Positions 63,666 through 64,000 of a stretch of DNA of 64,000 nt are shown here, one piece after another. Within the stretch, counting starts at the first letter, position 1. Every line of letters starts with the position of its first letter. Under the pieces are notes generated by a model. It had not been told where the DNA came from. It worked only from the letters and a program-made list of their open reading frames with translations, and did not search any database. Position numbers and translations under genes: made by a program. The stretch comes from Pseudoalteromonas galatheae (GTDB lineage Bacteria > Pseudomonadota > Gammaproteobacteria > Enterobacterales > Alteromonadaceae). The DNA is taken from NCBI RefSeq assembly GCF_005886105.2, contig NZ_PNCO02000001.1, positions 3,427,501 to 3,491,500 on the forward strand, written 5' to 3'.

Positions 63666-64000
63666 GTCAACTGACTATCTACCAGGTACAGAATCCAAGC
63701 CAAGCTTTACAGCAAGAGCAAGACGCAAACATCATCGCATCTTTACTCGCAGAGCAAGGCGTACGCTTTGAACAATGGCAGACTAGCACCGATATCACAG
63801 CTGAAATGTCACAAGACGACATTATTAATGCCTACCAGAGCGATATTGAAAGATTAAAGGCACAAGGCGGTTATCAAACTGTCGACGTGATTTCACTCGC
63901 AAAGGGCAACCCTAACGCCTCTGAGTTGAGACAGAAATTTCTTTTTGAACATACTCATAGCGAAGATGAAGTGCGTTTTTTTGTTAAAGGACAAGGGCTA
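63662..64000 (+). CDS. mtnD: Acireductone dioxygenase, partial (cut by the window end)
   Basis: The first 113 codons are present, from the ATG overlapping the mtnC stop (MSQLTIYQVQNPSQALQQEQ) to VKGQGL at the window end. The cupin metal motif FEHTHSEDEVRFFVKGQG holds two His and the Glu that bind iron or nickel. The full enzyme has about 180 residues. It makes the keto acid 4-methylthio-2-oxobutyrate, which YbdL could then transaminate. Confidence 0.93.
   Translation, partial: MSQLTIYQVQNPSQALQQEQDANIIASLLAEQGVRFEQWQTSTDITAEMSQDDIINAYQSDIERLKAQGGYQTVDVISLAKGNPNASELRQKFLFEHTHSEDEVRFFVKGQGL

Noticed and set aside
1..64000. tRNA or rRNA genes and prophage modules
   Set aside because: I looked for tRNA-like ends, rRNA segments and phage structural or lysis genes on both strands and saw none.

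Overview
The window looks like a chromosomal segment of a marine gammaproteobacterium of the Alteromonadales, most probably Pseudoalteromonas. This is inferred from the ribosomal protein sequences, the speA/speE pair, the TorF-type outer-membrane protein and the general gene content; no 16S rRNA gene or named marker is present.

Layout. Positions 1-8,700 hold the spc and alpha ribosomal-protein operons on the minus strand (rplN to rpmJ, then rpsM to rplQ, with secY and rpoA). They have their own promoter and a recognisable S4-type leader before rpsM, but the S10 operon that usually precedes rplN is absent. From 8.9 to 36.8 kb is ordinary chromosome: a secreted polysaccharide deacetylase; a Hanks-type kinase with TPRs next to a small beta-rich protein, with a decayed second copy of the same pair; an AsmA-like protein; purT and an aldo/keto reductase; an acylpyruvase-like gene; an iodotyrosine-deiodinase-like flavoprotein; an RND efflux system under a two-cysteine ArsR regulator, divergent from a DUF2892/rhodanese pair; a chromate transporter; an MscS-type channel with two acyltransferases; and speA and speE.

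From 36,839 to 48,167 lies an accessory island that I read as a decaying chromosomal integron. A truncated integrase gene (47,771-48,061, plus strand) with a LexA box in front of it faces an attI-like site. From there seven minus-strand gene-cassette units with recognisable attC partners follow the first, small one, and three more end beside speE, giving eleven attC sites in all. Two insertion sequences have landed in the array, one inside an attC site and one inside a cassette gene. The island is bracketed by a 70-bp direct repeat of the 3' end of speE (67 of 70 identical), and a terminator that looks like the original speE terminator lies just past the second copy. Cassette contents are mainly lipoproteins and exported or unknown proteins, a HigBA toxin-antitoxin pair with a nonsense mutation in the toxin, and an overlapping two-gene unit encoding a HEPN-like protein.

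From 48.3 kb on the chromosome resumes: an exported unknown, a DUF2057 protein, hinT, a CsgD/LuxR-type regulator followed by a hybrid histidine kinase, a TolB-propeller/amidohydrolase fusion, a chemoreceptor with a long poly-HAMP array, and a methionine salvage block (yafV-ybdL divergent from mtnB-mtnC-mtnD) with tandem MetJ-like boxes between the two arms. mtnD runs off the end of the window.
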